Part shown: piece by piece, positions 4,072 to 6,493 of the stretch
Numbering within the stretch: position 1 is the first letter of the stretch
Layout of the letters: the number at the start of each line of letters is the position of its first letter
Source of the DNA: Nitrospirales bacterium
GTDB lineage: Bacteria > Nitrospirota > Thermodesulfovibrionia > Thermodesulfovibrionales > Dissulfurispiraceae
Direction of reading: 5' to 3'
Assembly: GCA_020846375.1 (NCBI GenBank)
Contig: JADLDZ010000351.1
Location: 1 to 6,493 of the forward strand
Length of the DNA stretch: 6,493 nt
Program-made: the position numbers and the translations under genes
The notes under the pieces: generated by a model
Database searches by the model: none
Seen by the model: only the letters and a program-made list of their open reading frames with translations
What the model was told of the DNA's origin: nothing

Positions 4072-6493
4072 ATGGAAGATACCACAAAACCGGACATCGA
4101 CAGACCGGATACCGGCAAGCCGGCTGACGGGCCCCTCATGAACGAATACAACCTGGATATGCTCCGGAAACTGCAGTCCTCCCTCGACACGAATGTGGAG
4201 CTGTACCACACGACACGGGAGCATCTCAACCGCATCACCGTCATCTATGAGCTCACCAGGGCCATCCTCTCGGTGCGCGATTTCGACGAGCTGTTCAACA
4301 GGATCTCCGAAGAGACCGCGAAGCTCTTTAACGCCACCGGATGCATGATACGCCTCCTAGAAGACGGCACGTTGAGGATAAAGGCCCACTTCGGGCTCCC
4401 CGACAACCTGGAGGATTTCGAAGCGGTATGCTGGGGCGAGGGGATTGCGGGAAAAGTTGCGGAAGAGGGGAAAACCATCGTGGCGAACAATCCCGGGGAG
4501 TTCGGCCCTCCTGTCCCCCCCCTGGACATCCGCTCGGCCATGTGCACCCCGCTGAAGATCGGCGACCAGGTCATCGGGACCTTCGGACTTTTCAATAAGA
4601 AGGCTCCCGACGGGTCGATCATCCCCTTTACCGAAGAGGATACGGTGACCCTGGAAGGCTTCGCCTCCATTGCAGCCATCGTCATCGATAAATCCATCCT
4701 CTACGAGAATGCCCGCAGGCAGGAGCGGGAGGCCATCGAAGCGAAGAAGAGGGTCGAGGAGCTGAAGGACTACCTCCAGGGCTTCGTCGACAACTCCGCC
4801 GACGCGATCGTCACCACCGACCTGAACGGAGTCGTCACCTCGTGGAATATCGGTGCGGAGAGGACGTACGGTTTTTCCCGGGAAGAGGCCATGGGAAAGC
4901 ACCTGCCCTTTGCCCCCGAATTCCTCATGGAAATCGAGAGGAACTACGCGGAGAGGGTGAAGAACGGGGAGACGATCAAAGACATCGAAACCATCAGGAA
5001 GACCAGGGACGAGCGGCTGATCGACGTGAACCTTACCCTCTCTCCCATCAAGGACGCGTCGGGGACGATCATAGGGATCAGCGGCATCGCCCGGAATATC
5101 ACCGAGAAGAAGAGGATCGAAAAGGACCTCCTGGGCAAAAACGCCGTGCTCTCGAAGCTCCTCCTCATCAGCTCCGCCATGCGCGGCACTCTGGAGCTGG
5201 ACAAGCTGCTCCGGATGGTGCTCACCGCCGTCACCATGGGCGACGGCCTCGGCTTCAACCGCGCCATGCTTTTTCTTGCGGACGAGGAGAGAGGCGTGCT
5301 GAAGGGAGCCATGGGAGTGGGCCCCGCAAGCCATGAGGAGGCGTGGGAAATATGGTCGCGCCTTACCACGGAGCACAAAAGCCTCCACTCCATCATGGAG
5401 GAGATCGAAAAAGGCCCCCTGCGGAAGGACTCCCTCATGGACAGGCTCTGCTGCGGCGTGGAGATATCCCTCGATACCGAGACCATCCTCACCAAGGCGG
5501 TGAAGGAGAAGAGGACCTTCAATGTCACGGACGTCCGTTCCGAACCCCTTTCCGATACGGTCCTCATCCAGCAGTTGGGCACCCTGTCCTACGCGGCCCT
5601 GCCCCTGATCTCCCGCGATCGGGTGATCGGGGTCCTGTGGGTGGACAATATCTATACCAGCAGGCCCATTACCGATCTGGACATGGAGTTCCTGAAGGGC
5701 TTTACCGATCAGATGGCCTCCGCCATCGAGAACGCGCGTCTCTTCGAGCATGTGGCGCAGGCGGAGCAGGAACTGGAGAACATCTTCGAGTCCATCTCCG
5801 ATCTCGTCTATGTCACCAGCAGCGACTTTACCGTGAAAAAAGCGAACAAGGCGGTGCTGAAGATGCTCGGGAAGCCCGTTGAAGAGGTGATCGGCAAGAA
5901 GAGCTTCGAGGTCTTCAACCATGCTTTTACCGCGTGCACGACCCGTTTCCACAACAAGGGGTTGTTTACCGGGAAGCCGTTCATCGAGGAGCTCGAGGAA
6001 TCCCATTTCGGCAACACCTTCCTCGTCTCCTGCTCTCCGATCCTCGACAAGGCAGGGGAGCTGACCGGCACGGTGCATATCGTCCGCGATGTGACCGAAA
6101 TCAAGCGGCTGCGGGAGAAGGTCGCCACGGCCGAGCGCATGGCCGCCCTGGGGGAGATGGCGGCGAAGGTGGCCCACGAGATCCGGAACCCGCTGCTCTC
6201 CATCGGCGGTTTCGCACGGAGGCTCGAAAAACGGCTGGACAGCGAGCTGAAGGAGTATTCGAGGATCATCGTCGACGAGGTAAGCCGCCTCGAGGGGATA
6301 CTGAATGACACCCTGAGCTTCGTAAAAAGCTCCCAGATCAAGAAGGCGCCGGTGGATTTCGGAGAGCTCGCCGAGGGGCTCATCAACCTCCTCGAGCCTG
6401 CGGCTTTCGACAGAGGAAATATTTTGGTGAAAGAGATAAAATACCCTATACGGCTGACGGTGGACCACGACAGGTTCAAAGAGGTTCTGCTGA
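4072..6493 (+). CDS. Soluble GAF-PAS-GAF-PAS sensor histidine kinase, first 807 residues (3' end beyond window)
   Basis: A two-component sensor kinase that would autophosphorylate on histidine and pass the phosphate to a response regulator not seen here. In order: a polar N-terminus (1-50) rich in Asp, Pro and Lys; GAF domain 1 (about 55-215), ending in the usual IVIDKSILYENA helix; a charged linker; PAS 1 with PAC (about 231-352: FVDNSADAIVTTDLNGVVTSWN to GIARNITEKKR); GAF 2 (about 354-562), larger than average with a charged insert around 425-460; PAS 2 (about 565-683: ENIFESISDLVYV to IVRDVTEIKRL); and HisKA with the H-box AHEIRNP, where H702 is the phosphorylated residue. The frame leaves the window in HDRFKEVLL, the start of the ATPase N-box, so the G-boxes and any receiver domain are not visible. 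There is no membrane segment, so it senses cytoplasmic signals. It follows glgA by 74 bp on the same strand without an evident terminator. The signal, ligand and partner cannot be told from sequence. Confidence 0.94.
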   Translation, partial: MEDTTKPDIDRPDTGKPADGPLMNEYNLDMLRKLQSSLDTNVELYHTTREHLNRITVIYELTRAILSVRDFDELFNRISEETAKLFNATGCMIRLLEDGTLRIKAHFGLPDNLEDFEAVCWGEGIAGKVAEEGKTIVANNPGEFGPPVPPLDIRSAMCTPLKIGDQVIGTFGLFNKKAPDGSIIPFTEEDTVTLEGFASIAAIVIDKSILYENARRQEREAIEAKKRVEELKDYLQGFVDNSADAIVTTDLNGVVTSWNIGAERTYGFSREEAMGKHLPFAPEFLMEIERNYAERVKNGETIKDIETIRKTRDERLIDVNLTLSPIKDASGTIIGISGIARNITEKKRIEKDLLGKNAVLSKLLLISSAMRGTLELDKLLRMVLTAVTMGDGLGFNRAMLFLADEERGVLKGAMGVGPASHEEAWEIWSRLTTEHKSLHSIMEEIEKGPLRKDSLMDRLCCGVEISLDTETILTKAVKEKRTFNVTDVRSEPLSDTVLIQQLGTLSYAALPLISRDRVIGVLWVDNIYTSRPITDLDMEFLKGFTDQMASAIENARLFEHVAQAEQELENIFESISDLVYVTSSDFTVKKANKAVLKMLGKPVEEVIGKKSFEVFNHAFTACTTRFHNKGLFTGKPFIEELEESHFGNTFLVSCSPILDKAGELTGTVHIVRDVTEIKRLREKVATAERMAALGEMAAKVAHEIRNPLLSIGGFARRLEKRLDSELKEYSRIIVDEVSRLEGILNDTLSFVKSSQIKKAPVDFGELAEGLINLLEPAAFDRGNILVKEIKYPIRLTVDHDRFKEVLL

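Noticed and set aside
4357..6468. 703-codon minus-strand open frame opposite the histidine kinase gene
   Set aside because: The plus strand encodes clear GAF, PAS and HisKA domains. The antisense product is a His/Asp/Gly/Leu-rich composition with no recognisable motif, typical of the complement of a GC-rich gene.

Overview
This window looks like chromosome from a GC-rich bacterium, most likely a Desulfuromonadota (Geobacter-like) or Nitrospirota-type organism. That assignment is inferred from gene content, codon bias towards G/C and protein style; no marker gene here fixes the taxon. All the genes belong to recognisable families. No mobile element, CRISPR array, tRNA or rRNA is visible.

Layout. 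Two genes run leftward from about 1343: an RNase Z-like metallo-beta-lactamase-fold protein (354-1343), then surE (335 to the left edge, 3' part missing), 18 bp apart and probably one operon. Three genes run rightward: a GalT-family hexose-1-phosphate nucleotidylyltransferase (1485-2483), glycogen synthase glgA (2480-3997, overlapping galT by ATGA), and, after a 74-bp gap, a large soluble GAF-PAS-GAF-PAS histidine kinase (4072 to the right edge, truncated inside its ATPase domain).

The 141-bp divergent intergenic region (1344-1484) is the least ordinary part. It is AT-rich against its surroundings and contains an 86-bp near-continuous palindrome (1361-1446) built on a six-base period of GGTAAA/TTTACC. 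Promoter-like elements for both directions share TTTACC as the -35. The leftward one lies so close to the RNase Z-like start codon that the transcript would be leaderless or nearly so.

How the genes fit together. GlgA extends alpha-1,4-glucan from ADP-glucose. The GalT homologue, translationally coupled to it, has a second CxxC (possible second zinc site) and HTHSQ instead of HPHGQ at the active site. A role with ADP-glucose or glucose-1-phosphate in glycogen turnover is therefore as plausible as the Leloir galactose pathway. The downstream kinase may share the transcript and sense a cytoplasmic signal through its GAF and PAS domains. The leftward pair concerns nucleotide and RNA processing and is probably functionally unrelated.
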